From: Strongyloides papillosus
Lineage: Eukaryota; Nematoda; Chromadorea; Rhabditida; Strongyloididae
Direction: 5' to 3'
Length of the DNA: 64,000 bases
NCBI GenBank assembly: GCA_005656395.1
Contig: SRSI01000035.1
Span: 806,001 to 870,000 of the forward strand
Positions 1-13,240 of the stretch are shown piece after piece; position 1 is the first letter of the stretch; every line of letters starts with the position of its first letter. A program made the translations under genes and the position numbers. Below the pieces are notes generated by a model. The model worked only from the letters and a program-made list of their open reading frames with translations, made no database searches and was not told the origin of the DNA.

Positions 1-3000
1 TCGAAACAACAACTTTAACTATTCCACAACTTCATTCTGAATCACTTTTCCCAGAGGAAATTGAGTTTGAAACACCAAGTGTATCATCTCCAAAAACTAC
101 AAGATTCCCAGAAGGCATAGAAGAAGTGACAACTGAAAGTACTGAAACTACATCAAAAACTTCCTTCGAGACATTCGAAGCAACATCAATTTCCCCAATT
201 CACGTTGAATCAACCATCATACCAACAGAACTTCCTGAAACATCAACACTACCACCAACTGAACCCCACGAAACAACTCTATTTCCCTTTGAAACAATTG
301 AACCATCCTCAGAGACCACAATACACACAACACTCAAAATCGAAGGTAAATTAAATTTTTGCACACTTTTTATTTTTGCTTTACTTAACCTAACTGCTTC
401 CAAAAACTAATAATATTTCTAGCTTCCACAACAGCTTCTACCACAACTGAGATGGAAGTATCTTCTACACAATCACCTGAAGTAGAAATTGTTCCATTCA
501 CCCCAACTGAGGGCTTGTTTGCTTTTAATGAGACAACTGAAAGCACTCCACATGAAAAGGTTGTTGTTGATTTTGATTCTGCGACAGTGTCTAAGAATTT
601 GACGGAATTGTGTACGACGACGGAGTTAGTTATGACTAATGAGACTGAGGTGGTGCCTAGTGAAGAAACTGAAGGTCGTCCTACTGAGTTTACAGTTACT
701 CCTACGGAGTTAGGTGAAGAAACAACGACAGTTTCTGTAGAAATACTATTCCCTACTGAAACGATTGTTACTGAGGGATTCACTGAAACTACAACTATTC
801 AACCAACAACCGTTGAAAAGGTAGAAAATGAAACATTATTAACAACAGCCTCCGAGGGGCAGGAGACAACCACACCACTTACAACTTCAACTATAAGTAT
901 TGAAGTACCAACAGAAGAAAGAACAACAACAGAAGAAGAAATGTTCCCAACTGAGTTTCCTACAGAAGCTACGACATCACAAACAACCTCTGAAACAACA
1001 CCATCCCTCCCTCCAAATGTGACAACGGCTGAAGGTAAGTTAAAGACAGAATCAAGAAGTACAATAATCCATATTTTCCATATCAATTTAAAAATCACTC
1101 CATCGCTTTATGATTTTTAAGTTTCTTAATTACTAACAAACACCGAAAAATACCTCGACACCCACTAACCCCTAAAAACCAAAAATACATTTATTTTTCA
1201 GAGGAAAAAGAAAAACTAATAAAATCAGTAGTCATAATAGATGGAAAGAAGAAGATCTCCGTAATCAGGGAACCAGAAACACCAGGAGTTGAGTTTATCT
1301 CACCAAATATGACAATAACAAAAACACTAGATAAATCAACAAATAAATTGGTACCAAATGGCAAAAATGGTACTAAAAATAATCTTGTCTCGATACAAAT
1401 AACTACAGATATGGAGAAGTCTGTTAAGTTGGAGGATACCGATTTTGAGAAGACTCTTGAGAAGGAGTTGGATGAATTGATACCGAAGATATTGGAGACA
1501 TTAGAGAAAGAGGAGAAGGAAGGTAAGGAGTTGGGTGAGACATTGGAATCAGGTATTGGAAAGGAATTGGAGAAGGAGATAAAAAATAAGGATGATGTTG
1601 GAAGAGAAAGTAGTGGAGAGTTCTCGAAAAATAATCAACAGAAGAGTTTTATTGATAGAGATTATCCTGACTTTGATCCATCTAAAGATAAGGTAGTTGA
1701 TTCTAGTATGGTTAGAAATGATAATTCACCAATAAAATCCTGTCCTCAAGAACCATTTGTACCCTCTGAACCCCCAACAGATGTGATGTTTATGGTTGAT
1801 GGTACAAAATCAATGTCAGGAGAGAACTTTATCCATTCCCTAAAGATGATGGGTGATTTTGTAATGAAATTCAACAACATCGGCCCCAATGGCACCCAAT
1901 TCTCTCTCGTCCAATACACATCCCAACCATTCTTTGAATTTTCATTCAAAAAACACGCATGTAGAGATGATATCTTAAGAGATATAATTGAAACAAGTTA
2001 CATGAAAGGGAATAACAATAGTAATAATTTAGATACAGCGTTAGATAAGATTAATAAGTTTGGATTTTCTTACCTCAGAGGAGATAGACCGGAAGCTAAA
2101 AATTTCTTGATTATTTTTAATGGAAATGAACAGAAAAATGATAATATTGGTAGTGCTATAGAGGAGTTGAAGAAGAATGATGTGGAGGTGTTTGCTGTTT
2201 GTGAGGATGAGGGAAGTGAAGATGTATTTAGGGATGTTTTACCGGGAGATAATATTATGTCAATGAAGAATAATAAAAAAATTGTTGATAAGATAACTAA
2301 TGATATAAAAAATAGTGGTAGCAAGAAGGATAATGGTGATGAGATTAAAATGATAAAGATTGATTGTAAGGATAACGAATTAAGGGTAGTTTTAGAAGTA
2401 CCGAAATCTTATCAAGGAATATTTACCACTAAAAATCGCTTAAATGATTCTACTTGTTCAAGGAAAGTACCAATGGAAATTGGTCATGGTCATAAGCAAT
2501 TAGGATTTATCTTTAAAAATAATGAGTGTGGTTTAGATATCGTTCACAATAATAAATTGAATGGGAAGAATTATAGTATTTCTATGAATATTTTTAAAGA
2601 CGATAGAGAAATTAGTGATAATAATAAAGATTATCTTGTTCAGTGTTTTTCACCTAATAGAGATAATGAAAATGATGGAAAGAAGAGTGTACCTGATGGT
2701 AATAGTACTGATATTGAACCTCCAACATGTCAATATTCATTACATAGAGATTCTATTGATGGTCCAATTGTTAATTTAGCTGTGATAGGACAAACTATTT
2801 ACCATAAATGGGAGTGTCGTGGTGGAGAGAACATTGGAGATTATTATGGAATGTTTATACATAATTGTTTTATTGGAACTTATGAGAAGAAGAATATTTT
2901 TAAGATGGTTGATGACGATGGTTGTAGTACCAAGAATGCTACAATTGATTCTGTTATTTATGATGATGATAAAATGATTGCTTATGCTAAAAGTCAAGTA

Positions 3001-3597
3001 TTTTCATTAGAAGATATTGAACATTTGAAGTTTTCTTGTAAAATTGGTTTATGCTCCAGAAAGAATGGTGATTGTGATAAGATAACGGTAAATTTTTATT
3101 CATAATAATAAAATAATTATTTTTTTTATTTATAGCCACCACAATGTAATAATACTGATGAAAATAGCATCTCAACTATTTCAAGACAAGATCGTCAAAT
3201 TAACCCAACAAGTCATTCCCTAGAAGATGACGTCGAGACAGACCTACAAATAATAGAATCATTCCGCTTCGGTTCACAAAAACTTGTAAACAACAACGAT
3301 ACCTTCAATTACAAAGATCTAGAACAACCAGTTATACCAATTATGTTGATAACATTAATCATCTCACTATCAATATTCATTGTAATAACCGTCTACAAGA
3401 AATATAAACATCCAATTTACGCTATAGATGATGATGATAATATTTTTTCAAACTCCTATGCCTCAAGTATAATTAATAATGGTAGTAGAAATAATAGTAA
3501 TAAGACGAATATTGATCATATCAATTTTGAGGATGAAAAATTATATCACGTCAATTATACATTAATTAATTTCCATAAAAACTCTAGTAATATTTAA
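1..3597 (+). CDS. Mucin-like, vWA and ZP domain membrane protein (CUT-6/cuticlin-like), 5' end outside window
   Basis: Four exons are seen: <1-345, 423-1034, 1202-3087 and 3136-3597. All junctions are GT-AG and keep one frame, giving about 1100 residues, open at the left edge. The N-terminal third is Thr/Ser/Glu-rich and low-complexity, like a mucin stalk. An acidic, Lys-rich stretch follows. A von Willebrand A domain spans about nt 1770-2320, with the MIDAS-like DGTKS at 1798-1812. A zona pellucida domain spans about nt 2350-3160, recognisable from CGLDIVHNN, IYHKWEC, CFIGTY, DDGC and the closing PPQC. A single TM helix lies near nt 3340-3390, then a short acidic cytoplasmic tail. The vWA plus ZP pairing is known in nematode CUT-6, a cuticle matrix protein, so a role in apical extracellular matrix is inferred. 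RQDR after the ZP domain could be the usual furin-type site. The vWA metal site looks degenerate: Thr replaces the central Ser, and Asn stands where a later Asp is expected (FNGNE). Confidence 0.85.
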
Positions 3598-3847
3598 TAT
3601 AGTCTTTTGTATTATCTATTCTACATTGTAGTAATATTTATAGCAAAATATTATTTATCTTAATTTATAATATGTATATTAATAAAGACTAATTTTGTAA
3701 CTTTTGTATTTTTTAAAAGATTTTTTAATAAAATATTATTTTTTTATATATATTTAATCTTATGTAGTTACAAAATATTTAAAATTAAAGTCAAATAATA
3801 TTTCATTTATGGATATGTATGATACATCTTAACATAAAAAATAAATA

Positions 3848-4649
3848 TTACTTCTTCTTTACAGCAAAAGCTGCTGTATCCTCAGGTTTGGTAACATTTT
3901 TGTACCCCAATAATTTTTTCATCTGAGTATCTTGATGTCTAACAACAGCATCATTTCTGTCGGCTTTAACTTGAATTCTATCAAGTAACTTATTTTGATC
4001 GTCTACCTCCTCACTGAGTGCTGTACCGAGTTGTTTTAAACGTGCTAGGTTATCTGACATACAATCTAAGTTAGATTCTATTTCATTATTCATTTCCTCC
4101 CATCTGGTACCTTTTATTGTATCTCTTGAATTTTGAGTTAGTGTTGGTTGACTGGGTTGTAGATTGTAGTCGGTTGAGAAACCCTTACTTTCATTTGTTA
4201 TACATGAAGATAATTTATCTGAGGTTGTTGATGGTGTAACTGTTGGGGTAGGTTCAACTGGTTTTTTACTGAATTTATTCTTAAAAAATCCACCGAAAAC
4301 TGACTTTAAACTATTCAAGTTTCTTTGTGTTAATGATGTTGTGTGTTGAATTTTATCTAAATTTTGTTCAGTTCTTTCCAGTTTTTCTCTTTGTTCAAGT
4401 AAATCCTTAAAAATAAAGAATCAATGATGATGAAAAAGTAAGAAAAAAGTGTACCTGTGCTGTTTTGATGGCTAATTGTTCTGAATTTTCCAAATGAGCT
4501 CTGGATCTTTGAGTACTATCAAGAGACTGTTGCATGTACTTCTCTATCTCACGCTCATAATAATCAACATCGGCCTCACCAGTTTTTTTTCCAACTTTAG
4601 AATAACTTTTTGGTACATCATCGTCGTCGTCATCAAATGGATTGGCCAT
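3848..4649 (-). CDS. snap-29: SNAP-29-like Qbc-SNARE
   Basis: Two exons, 4649-4455 and 4405-3848, joined in phase 0, encode about 250 residues, close to the usual SNAP-29 length. The start at 4649 gives MANPFDDDDDD, which carries the NPF motif typical of SNAP-29. A Met 19 codons upstream is in frame but would add an unrelated hydrophobic leader and probably lies in the 5' UTR. Two helical SNARE motifs are seen, one in exon 1 into exon 2 (YYEREIEKYMQQSLDSTQRS onward) and one near the C-terminus (NLARLKQLGTALSEEVDDQN). There is no cysteine cluster for palmitoylation between them, which also separates SNAP-29 from SNAP-25. Known role of the family: soluble Q-SNARE in endosomal/autophagosomal membrane fusion. 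Confidence 0.9.
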
Positions 4650-5446
4650 GACTTCTAAAATAAAAAACCAAAATATTATACAATAACGAAATAGATATTT
4701 AAACAAGAAATATAAAGATATTAAAATATATTGTAAATAAATACGGTGACTATAATAGATATTTGATTTAAAATTATGTCATGAAATGTATAAAACGTAG
4801 AATGGTTAAATAATAGTATTAAATATTGATTTTAAAATATAATCTTAATTTTATGTATAAAATAATAAATTAAAATTTCTTCATATTTTATAAAGTGTAT
4901 TTATTGTAAAAGAAATAGATATTATTAATTGCATAAATAGGAATTAATTGATAGAAATTTTAACAACTAACATAAATATGAAACATAGTAATTTAAAGTT
5001 GTATGTTTAAAAAATTTTTTAATATAAACAAAACTTTATAAACATAAACTGATATAAATTTATGAGCAATTTAATCTTTTGAAACACTACCATTAGATTA
5101 TAGACTTTGGCCACAGGTAAAGCATTACTCCACTGTTGTCATAACAAAAATTGTAATAACACAAACATTTTGGAACAAAGATATTTAACAATATGAAAAT
5201 CAAAGTTTGGTATTCCAGTTTTTATCACAAAATGTCACTCATAGTAATTTTGTTTGTAATATATGTGTGATTTAATTAATTCACAATTATTAATTCCATA
5301 CTTTAAAAATATGTTAATGAATGATAAATTTGAAATATTACATTTCATTTATGCGTCTTTTATAGATATGGTGTATTAATGTATTCATAGTTAACAAATA
5401 CATAAAATAGTAGAAAAATACATCTGGTGAAGTTACGATTGTTATA
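4650..5446. other. AT-rich intergenic, no gene seen
   Basis: Very AT-rich sequence between the SNAP-29 start and the first foldback element. It presumably holds the SNAP-29 promoter and 5' UTR. I see no ORF, RNA or repeat here that I can support. Confidence 0.5.
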
Positions 5447-5448
5447 TA

Positions 5449-6899
5449 CAGGGTGGGCCAAAAGTAGCTCCCCAGATATTCGCATATATAACTTCTCTTG
5501 TAGATTAGCTACAAAGATGGTATTATAGTCATTTTGTAGCCCTTGATCTTGCATAAATTATATTTTAATTTCATAACAAAATTTAGATTCTAGGCGGAGT
5601 TAGGGGTATTCAAATTTAGGAGTCATTTTTGGCATATATGGAATGTAACTTTTTTATATAGAAAGATATTTAAATGCTTGTTGCCAATTATGAAAGCCCA
5701 ACTTGTTTTGTACTTAGTCCCAAAATTTTATAAATTTTGAAGTCCGGCAACTATGTTTAATTTTTTGAAAAAGAAAAAAAATCACGATTTTTGTCAAAAT
5801 TTCGATGTTTTTTTAAAATTAAAGAACGATGAGGTTAATTTTAAAAGTGTTTTATAAGTATTCTGATAGAGTAATCAAAGCTCTATCGAATAAGCATAGT
5901 ACCACTAAATTTTATTTAGTAAAAAGAAAGTTATGAATAGTCAAATATTGACTATTTTACACAATAATTCTAGTAAAAAAAGAAAATATGACAATTTTTT
6001 TCAAATTTTTGGGTATGAATTATGTTTTTTTTTAAAAAGTATTAAAAATACTATCTTATATTGATCATTAGATGTTTATTTTTTAAAAATAAGAGGATAT
6101 GGAATTACGATTGGATATATGATAATTTTAAAAAGCACGTAAAATTGTTCTTACAGGATAATAAATATACAAAATAGTATAAAATGATGGTAAATCGTGT
6201 GAAAATATTGAAAAAATTATTTTTAACTTGAATTTGGGTGATAAAGAATATTCCAGTTGTTTAGACAATGTATGTATAAATAAGTAATAATCTGTTAACT
6301 AGTATGTATAAGTAGTTTTATTATTGCTATTAGGATACCATAAAGATCGGGGAAAGTATTATTTGTATTTTAACTTTCAAATAAAAGTGTCAAAAAGTCG
6401 ACTTTGGCAAGTCATAACTTCTTTTAAAGTCAACCGCTCAAAACGGTCATATGCTCATTCGATAGAGCTTTGCTTACTCTATCAGAATACTTATAGAACA
6501 GTTTTAAAACTGACCTCATCGTCCTTTAATTTTAAAAAAACATCGAAATTTTGACAAAAATCGTGATTTTTTTTCTTTTTCAAAAAATTAAACATAGTTG
6601 CCGGACTTCAAAATTTATAAAATTTTGGGACTAAGTACAAAACAAGTTGGGCTTTCATAATTGGCAACAAGCATTTAAATATCTTTCTATATAAAAAAGT
6701 TACACTCCATATATGCCAAAAATGACTCCTAAATTTGAATACCCCTAACTCCGCCTAGAATCTAAATTTTGTTATGAAATCAAAATATAATTTATGCAAG
6801 ATCAAGGGCTACAAAATGACTATAATACCATCTTTGTAGCTAATCTACAAGAGAAGTTATATATGCGAATATCTGGGGAGCTACTTTTGGCCCACCCTG
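5449..6899. mobile_element. Tc1/mariner-like non-autonomous foldback element, copy 1
   Basis: The element begins CAGGGTGGGCC and ends with its reverse complement. It is bordered on both sides by TA (5447-5448, 6900-6901), the target duplication of the Tc1/mariner superfamily. The terminal inverted repeats are about 440-450 bases long and nearly perfect (5449 to about 5895, against about 6452 to 6899), so almost two thirds of the 1451 bases can fold into one hairpin. The interior has no transposase ORF, so it would depend on an enzyme supplied elsewhere. The short ORFs inside mirror each other in the two arms and are not genes. A related 1.7-kb copy sits at 15744-17474. Confidence 0.85.
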
Positions 6900-6901
6900 T
6901 A

Positions 6902-7412
6902 GATAATATAAATATGATAAAAAATAATAGATAACTTTTTCACACACCTTTTATTATTCATAGTATTTAAAAGAGTATATAGATCATTCCATTTATAGCA
7001 TTAAAACGATAATATTATTAAATTAACAAGTAAAAAACATAAATGTTTATATTGTCTTTAATCTAATTGAAAAAAAAATTAAATCAATGTTGGTAAAGAT
7101 AACAGATATATAATATCTTATGATTAATTCGGTTTTTAAATACATAAATACAAATAATGTAACATTTGACTGCGGCAAAATAGTAAATATTTATTAATAA
7201 AGCACAGTTAATTAATTTACCCTACCAATTTTAAATTGTCTTTATTCTCAAAATAATCACATATAACAAAATGATAAATAATTAGTGATATTATTTTATA
7301 TTTAGTAAGTAGAATTACTTCCATATACTAAACAATATAAAGCCATATGGGAAAATTTTTGATAATATCTTTCTAAAAAATTTATTTTTTATAATAGTTG
7401 TGAAATACAAAT
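6902..7412. other. AT-rich intergenic, no gene seen
   Basis: Lies between the foldback element and the 3' end of the NIPSNAP gene; it may contain that gene's 3' UTR. Nothing else is supported. Confidence 0.4.
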
Positions 7413-8323
7413 CTACTTAAGTTTAGATAACTCGGTTGGTACCATTATCTGTGATTTCATCTCTTTTAATAATGGTACAGTATACGACACAGTTTGATCC
7501 CAACCTGGTTTAGACCATGTTCTTTTTCTGATATCATTACGCCCAGACATTCCTTTATAGGCCCAGAAATGGTAAACAATATAAAGTTGCCCAACCTGAG
7601 CAAAGAAACCACCAACATCCTGATTGAAATCTCTTCTATGGGTAATTCCTTTAGCCCAAGCATTACCCCACTCGAGGACTGTACCTGGTTTAAGGATATA
7701 TCTTCTCATATCATAAACATGATTACCTTCCCTTGGTTTAGGATCACCCCAATAACTGAAAGCTTTCGTTAAAATTGCCTTTCTTCTACTACACAATTTC
7801 CCAACTTCATTTGAAGCGTTCTTAAAATCGATATTAGAAATATTTGCCTCAATTAATTCATCAACATCCTCAAAACCTTCATTGTATCTCCATAGGTGGA
7901 CAGCCTGGTCTTGATCACCATATATTATATTCCATGAACCAATTAATTCAACATTAGGATTGATTTTTTCTGAAACATGAACATAATTTTTGTATGCCTC
8001 CATATATTTATCCATTTCACCACATTTTGTGCGATGAACTTAAAAAATAGGACAAATTTAATGAAAGATTATTTATAGTAATGAAACCTACAAACTATTT
8101 CATAAATCTTTTTATTATCACTTAATAAGGATGAGTGACTTTGTTGGCCCATTCCATCATGATCTACAGGTTGTCCATGAAGTATTTTTGATAGGAAACC
8201 TTTTCCACCTGAGGATGAACTTTTTTTTTCATCTGAACAATAAAATCTTGAGCTCGAAAGTAATCCATTAATTCCAACTAATTTAGGATATAAAATACTT
8301 AATCTATTGACTGATAAACTCAT
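7413..8323 (-). CDS. NIPSNAP family mitochondrial protein
   Basis: Two exons, 8323-8092 and 8038-7413 (phase 1 junction, donor GTAGGT), encode about 285 residues, matching the usual NIPSNAP length. The N-terminus is Arg/Ser-rich with few acids, like a mitochondrial targeting peptide. Two NIPSNAP repeats follow: the first starts near KKIYEIV across the splice, the second at HVYDMRRYILKPGTVLEWGN. The C-terminal SWSKPGWD-like block (RTWSKPGWDQTVSYTVPLL) is characteristic. Family members sit in mitochondria and act as mitophagy signals and in stress signalling; the exact biochemistry is unsettled. The single-codon context at the intron fixes the donor: the alternative GTTTCA donor would break the frame. 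Confidence 0.9.
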
Positions 8324-10078
8324 TCTCTAATATGTAAGAATAGAGTCCTATAAACAAAAAGAAAATCATAGTAATTGGAAATATCAATCAATGAATATTT
8401 TGTCTAATACACATAAAAATGAACACTTTTTTTTGTCAACTCCGATTAATAACCTGTGAGAAAAAATACAATTAGTAATAAAAAATAGCAAGTTTTAATA
8501 TTACACATTATTAAGTAATAATTCACTTTAAATAAACAAAAAAGTTTAATTTAATTATCTATCCTCCATAATATTGTAAAATATTAAAGTATATAGCAAA
8601 AATTTTATATTAAAAAGAGAAGATAGGAAGAAAATTATCTATGGTATATGTAAAAATTGTGGACACAACAAATATATAGAAAAAAAAACATACACATATA
8701 CTGATGTAGGATATATAGAGACGCGGTCACATCTCCATGGCCTTTCTGCACGTATAGCAGATTGTCATTGCTTTCGCCATTTCGTGGAGGATTCCTTTTT
8801 TCTCTGCCGATAATTTAATTTTTTCATCTCAGAACAGGGATATTATACCTGGAATACTTTACGATGTTGTGTAAATATTTGTTTACTACTATAACCTGCG
8901 GGTAATTTTGACGAGAAATTCTAGATTCCCTTAATTTTTGAATATTGATGTACATATACAATTTAATATTTCTGATGTCGTTTTTTAAATGTAATTGTTT
9001 TTAAAAGTTGATTTTAAATATCCAAAATGGAAGTAGATTCTTATTATAATCAAAGATGCACAGGTAATCATAACAAGCATTAGTAATTAAAGTACTTCAT
9101 GTGTTTTTTCTTGAAAAATTTTAACAGATAAACAATTTATTATGCATTAATTATGAATTATTAATTAATGATGAAATTAAAAAATAAATATTTCAAAGGG
9201 AAATCTCTTAAAATAATGTTTAAGAGTAAGGTTGTACTATAAATAATAATTTTTTTTCAATTAAGTTCATTCTTAATGATATTATTTAACAGTATTTGTT
9301 AAAATTTATTCTTAGCCGATCGAATAGTTATTATCTCGTTTTGTAGTAATAAATTGTTGTAAAATTCATGAAACAGATTTTTTCTAATTCTATTTGAAGG
9401 AGTAAAACATCTTTTATCTATTCATGGGTATTAAATTTACTTAAAATTGAGATTTTTTAGAAATTACGTTGATACCTAAACAGTACTTTAAAAATAGCAT
9501 TACGATAAAAAAATATATATTGTCATGGTTTCTCAATGCAATTTTTTAAACATATGATCATGGCCAAAACTTTTAAATGCCATAACAACATGTAAAGTGA
9601 AGATATAAAATAAATATTTCTCTTTAGTAATATATCATCTAAAGTTATTGTTTAAACAAATAAAAAGTGAGTCTTACTTTTTCAAGAAGCATATTTTATT
9701 AATTTTTTCTAGAATAAAAACATGTGTTGTTATTATTAAAATTTTAATTAATCAAAATATATATAATTATAGTTCTACTATATCTAATGATAATATTGAA
9801 ATTAAAATGTAACTAGTCCGTTGTACAAACTAAAATTTGGTTAACACATAATCTGGAATAGTAAGAAAAAGGTAACGATACTCACAATGAAGAACACTTA
9901 GCATAAAACATGGAGTCAAAATATATTAACACTTCCCATAAGGAATATAAAATTCAAAAACCATTTGTATAATTATAAAAAGAACAAATTTAAAAAAAAC
10001 ATTTATAAATACTAAGAATTTTATTGGTGACATTATATTGGAAATTAATTAATCATTATATTAAAATTAAATTATTCA
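8324..10078. other. Intergenic with a GC-richer island and one orphan exon-like segment
   Basis: Mostly AT-rich. About 8720-8900 is clearly richer in GC than its surroundings and contains small hairpin possibilities such as TCTGC/GCAGA. At 9027-9063 an ATG-started segment (MEVDSYYNQRCTG) ends exactly at a GTAATC donor-like site, as a first coding exon would, but I find no second exon. I assign no function. Confidence 0.3.
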
Positions 10079-10814
10079 TTAAATTAAAATTAAATTATTA
10101 TTATTGCATTGGGAGTAGTTTCTCGTTAGCATAAATGTTTGAATCGACAATTTCGAAATCAAACAACTTAGTGCTTTAGGAGCTCCAGCTTGTTGTGCTG
10201 CTAGTGTATTACCTTTTAGTCCAGAACACTTTCCACTACAAATATGTTCTCTTGAATGGCAAGAAATGAAGTGACTTTTAAGGTTTGACATGTCGAATTT
10301 TTCCATTAACGCTATTATTGCCGGGCAATCACCACACTGCACATGTTTTTTGTCCACTAAAGTCGCAGGAATTTTTCTCCCCATCATTTCTACAATTTTC
10401 TTTTTAAGCGCGTTCTCCAGTTGCGGTATAGTCATTTCTCTTGGAGTTATACGGAATTGAGACATTTTACGGCGAACATCTCCTCCATGTAATCTAGGAG
10501 GGACGATTGGTGGGCTTTCCTGCGTTGCTGGACCAGGAATTCCAACATAAGATTCATCTCTAGATTCACCGTCTTGTATGTCTCCCTCAGCAATTTGGAC
10601 ACATTCTGTTGTGCCTCCTGTATTGTACATTTTTTTACCTCATGACCTTGGAGGTGCTCTTCGTTCACTAAGATTGGATCACTTCCGTCTTCTTCATGCT
10701 CTATAACTTCATCTCCTTTCAGCTGGTCTTGGTGATATTTGCCATCCTCAACATTTATAAGGTCATTCATTGCTTCATCGCGTCCTGATGGTCATCTCCA
10801 CTTTCTTGAGACAT
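10079..10814 (-). pseudogene. BED-finger-like gene broken by frameshifts
   Basis: A coding-like stretch with more GC than its neighbours, readable from an ATG at 10814 through three reading frames. Shifts are needed near 10778 and at a run of seven A (minus strand) near 10625-10631. The middle is acidic (IEHEEDGSDPILVNEEH). The C-terminal part has a finger of the form C-x2-C-x17-H-x4-H with SNLKSHFISCH, resembling the NLxxH signature of BED zinc fingers found in hAT transposases and in host chromatin proteins. I do not recognise the full-length parent. An unspliced, frameshift-free paralogue elsewhere would confirm decay; otherwise introns or sequence errors remain possible. Confidence 0.45.
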
Positions 10815-11694
10815 GTTAATAAATATTTAAAGTGGAAAAAACATTTGTTAAATATTAATTAAATTTGTTTATATTGTAAAAATATGCAAATTTCAGGCAA
10901 TTCGCTAATATTTTTGTTGGTGAATCGTCTAATCATTTATAATTTGAATATGCTTAAGAAAATAACATACCAAATAAAATCCAGTATATTTTGAAAAAAG
11001 TTATATATATAATGTAATGACTTTTATCATTGTATACTTCCTTAACCGATAATACATGAAACCTATATCAACTTTGCTGATGATATGTTTTTTCAGCCAT
11101 TACTTCCCAATTCTGTCTTGGTACATGTAAAGTAATAAATTCTGAATACAAACAACTTTGAAAGAGAATCTCAAAGTACGCAAAGGAATTTACAAAACAG
11201 ATCAATTGTTAAATTTACTTTATTGATAAACTCTTACTTTAATTTATTGAAATGTTGCAAAGAAATTAATTACGATATAATACAATACATAAATACAATT
11301 ATCATTTACAATAGAGAAAAAGTTAATTGTAAAAAAAACAACGGAATCATAAATATCTTCAAAAGATTTATATGATAGAATATTAAACTTAAACCTTAAA
11401 AAACAATCTCTACAAAGTATGCAAGTTGATGGTAGGAAAAACATATTACATATTAGAATAGCTTTTAAGGTAGATTTCAAATACAGCATCGTAACCAAAT
11501 TCATTCGTCTCCGTCATTAAAATATAACATTCTGTTCCGTCAATATTATGTATCTTAATAATTCGATCTACTGCTTACAGTGAAAATGAATAGTTTTGAT
11601 GTTCTACTTTTATGGAGAAATTAGCAGATCCATCATAAACTTGAATTTTTATCATTTCTTGAGATGGTAATGATGAAGAAGATGGCTAACTGTC
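10815..11694. other. AT-rich intergenic
   Basis: No gene is supported. The ORF-like stretch at 11244-11504 (minus) has no family resemblance and looks like chance. Confidence 0.35.
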
Positions 11695-12163
11695 AGAACA
11701 CTCCATGGAATTTGTGTGTTATAATTCGATTATATTACTTCATGCGATTGTTTGGGTAAACATAAAGAATTAATTAAAGTTGTTGAAATGTCATTCTTTT
11801 CTGGCCATGCATCATGTTCATTTTTTGTAGCAACATTTTTATGTGTATGTTAAATTAATCAATTTATTATAGTTATTTTTAGATTTATTTACAAGTTCGT
11901 TTCGTAAAACAAAGTAATTCAGAGCTTTTTATTTATTTGGTAAAATTGTTTTAGCTTCAAAGGCATCAGTCGTTTCTTATTCAAGAGTAACAAAACATTG
12001 GCATCATTGGTCTGATGTTTTGATTGGAATGATTGTTGGATCATCATTTGCTTACATTATTATTTTTAAAGTTGCTGAAATATCATCAAATGATTTAAAA
12101 GAAGAAGATGATGGTTTTCAAAAAAGTTTTATGCAATCAAATGGTAACTATAAAGACAAATAA
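11695..12163 (+). pseudogene. Lipid phosphate phosphatase (PAP2/LPP) pseudogene, 3' part only
   Basis: Three blocks match the C-terminal half of lipid phosphate phosphohydrolases in order. A Cys-rich loop precedes the second PAP2 motif, SFFSGHAS (near 11792-11815). A GTATGT...TTTTTAG intron follows, then YLQVRF, and last the third motif SRVTKHWHHWSDVLIG (near 11981-12030), with a final hydrophobic segment and a stop at 12163. The catalytic His residues of motifs 2 and 3 are visible. The blocks lie in different frames: one shift is needed near 11725 and one near 11918, with stops between, and the first PAP2 motif and all N-terminal helices are absent. It is therefore a truncated relic rather than a working enzyme. 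Confidence 0.7.
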
Positions 12164-12747
12164 ATAAACTGATCATAATACTTACCACGAAGAATGTTTA
12201 TGCCAAACTATTTACATTTGTCTTATTTATATATACACACAAAAAAAAGGACACAGGTTTGCAAAAAATGTAATAAATTTGTCCCACCAAATAAAATTTA
12301 AATTTTCTTTATTTGCGACTAATTTTGTCTCACTATTTCGCATATAAAAATTACATAGAAAACTAAAAAATTATTAAACATTAATTATTTAATATAAATT
12401 CAATATTTTTAAAAGAACTTTTTTGTTTAAATTAAAGAAAAAAATTTCAATAATTCTTAAATTATTATAACATCCACATCTCATTTTTGAAATAAATAAT
12501 ATAGTATAGACAAACAGAATTATTTAATATTTGTGCTTTATTAATAGTTTTTAGAAAAACAACTAAAAAAGGTAACTATTTGAATTTACTGGTTTTGGTA
12601 TAATTTATTTATCTACATAATATAAATTTTTTAACTATTAAATATTTTCTAAAAAATATATGATATCGGTGAAAACAAAATCCCTAATTTTTTCATAGAC
12701 TTTAAAGAATGCCAAATTTGTCGGTTAAAGTTGATTTTGTTTTAAAA
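12164..12747. repeat. AT-rich spacer with a truncated end of the foldback repeat
   Basis: Bases about 12231-12330 repeat the terminal 90-100 bases of the inverted-repeat family seen at 12748 and 14848 (ACACA, A-tract, GGACACAGGTTTGC, later GTCCCACC). The remainder is featureless AT-rich DNA. Confidence 0.5.
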
Positions 12748-13240
12748 ACACACACAGAAAAAAAAAGACACAAGTTTGCATAAAATGTAACAATTTGTGC
12801 CACCTAAAAAAATTTGATTTTTCTTGATTTGGGTCTAATTTTATCGCAATTATTTTGTAGATGAAAAATTAAAACAATAATTAGTGAATTATTAAAATAA
12901 GTTTCTCTTTTTTTAGTATACTACTTTTATTCTAGAACATAAGTTGTTTTCTACAATACATTTTTAAATACAAGGTTAGAATTTAATTCTATGTAAAATT
13001 ATAAACACTTTTATAAAAAAAACATTTTTAACATATTACAGTACATATTTTAAATATTTTTTAATCGTTTGAATTATTATAAATTGTATTTTAAGAAATT
13101 TTCACATTTGAAGTTCTTAATTTTTTTTCATAATGTCTTTTGAACCCCAGAATTTAAGAGTTATCTACATCAAATATGCTACATCTTTGTAAAATTTGCT
13201 ACATCTTTTCGACCAATTTGCGCCATCTTTTTTCGGACGG
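12748..13240. repeat. Inverted repeat arm 'a' (partner of 14314-14848)
   Basis: About 490 bases that reappear in reverse orientation at 14314-14848 with scattered differences. It begins with the ACACACAGAAAAAA type end and finishes in a block of GATG-type short repeats next to CGGACGG. No ORF is present. Confidence 0.7.
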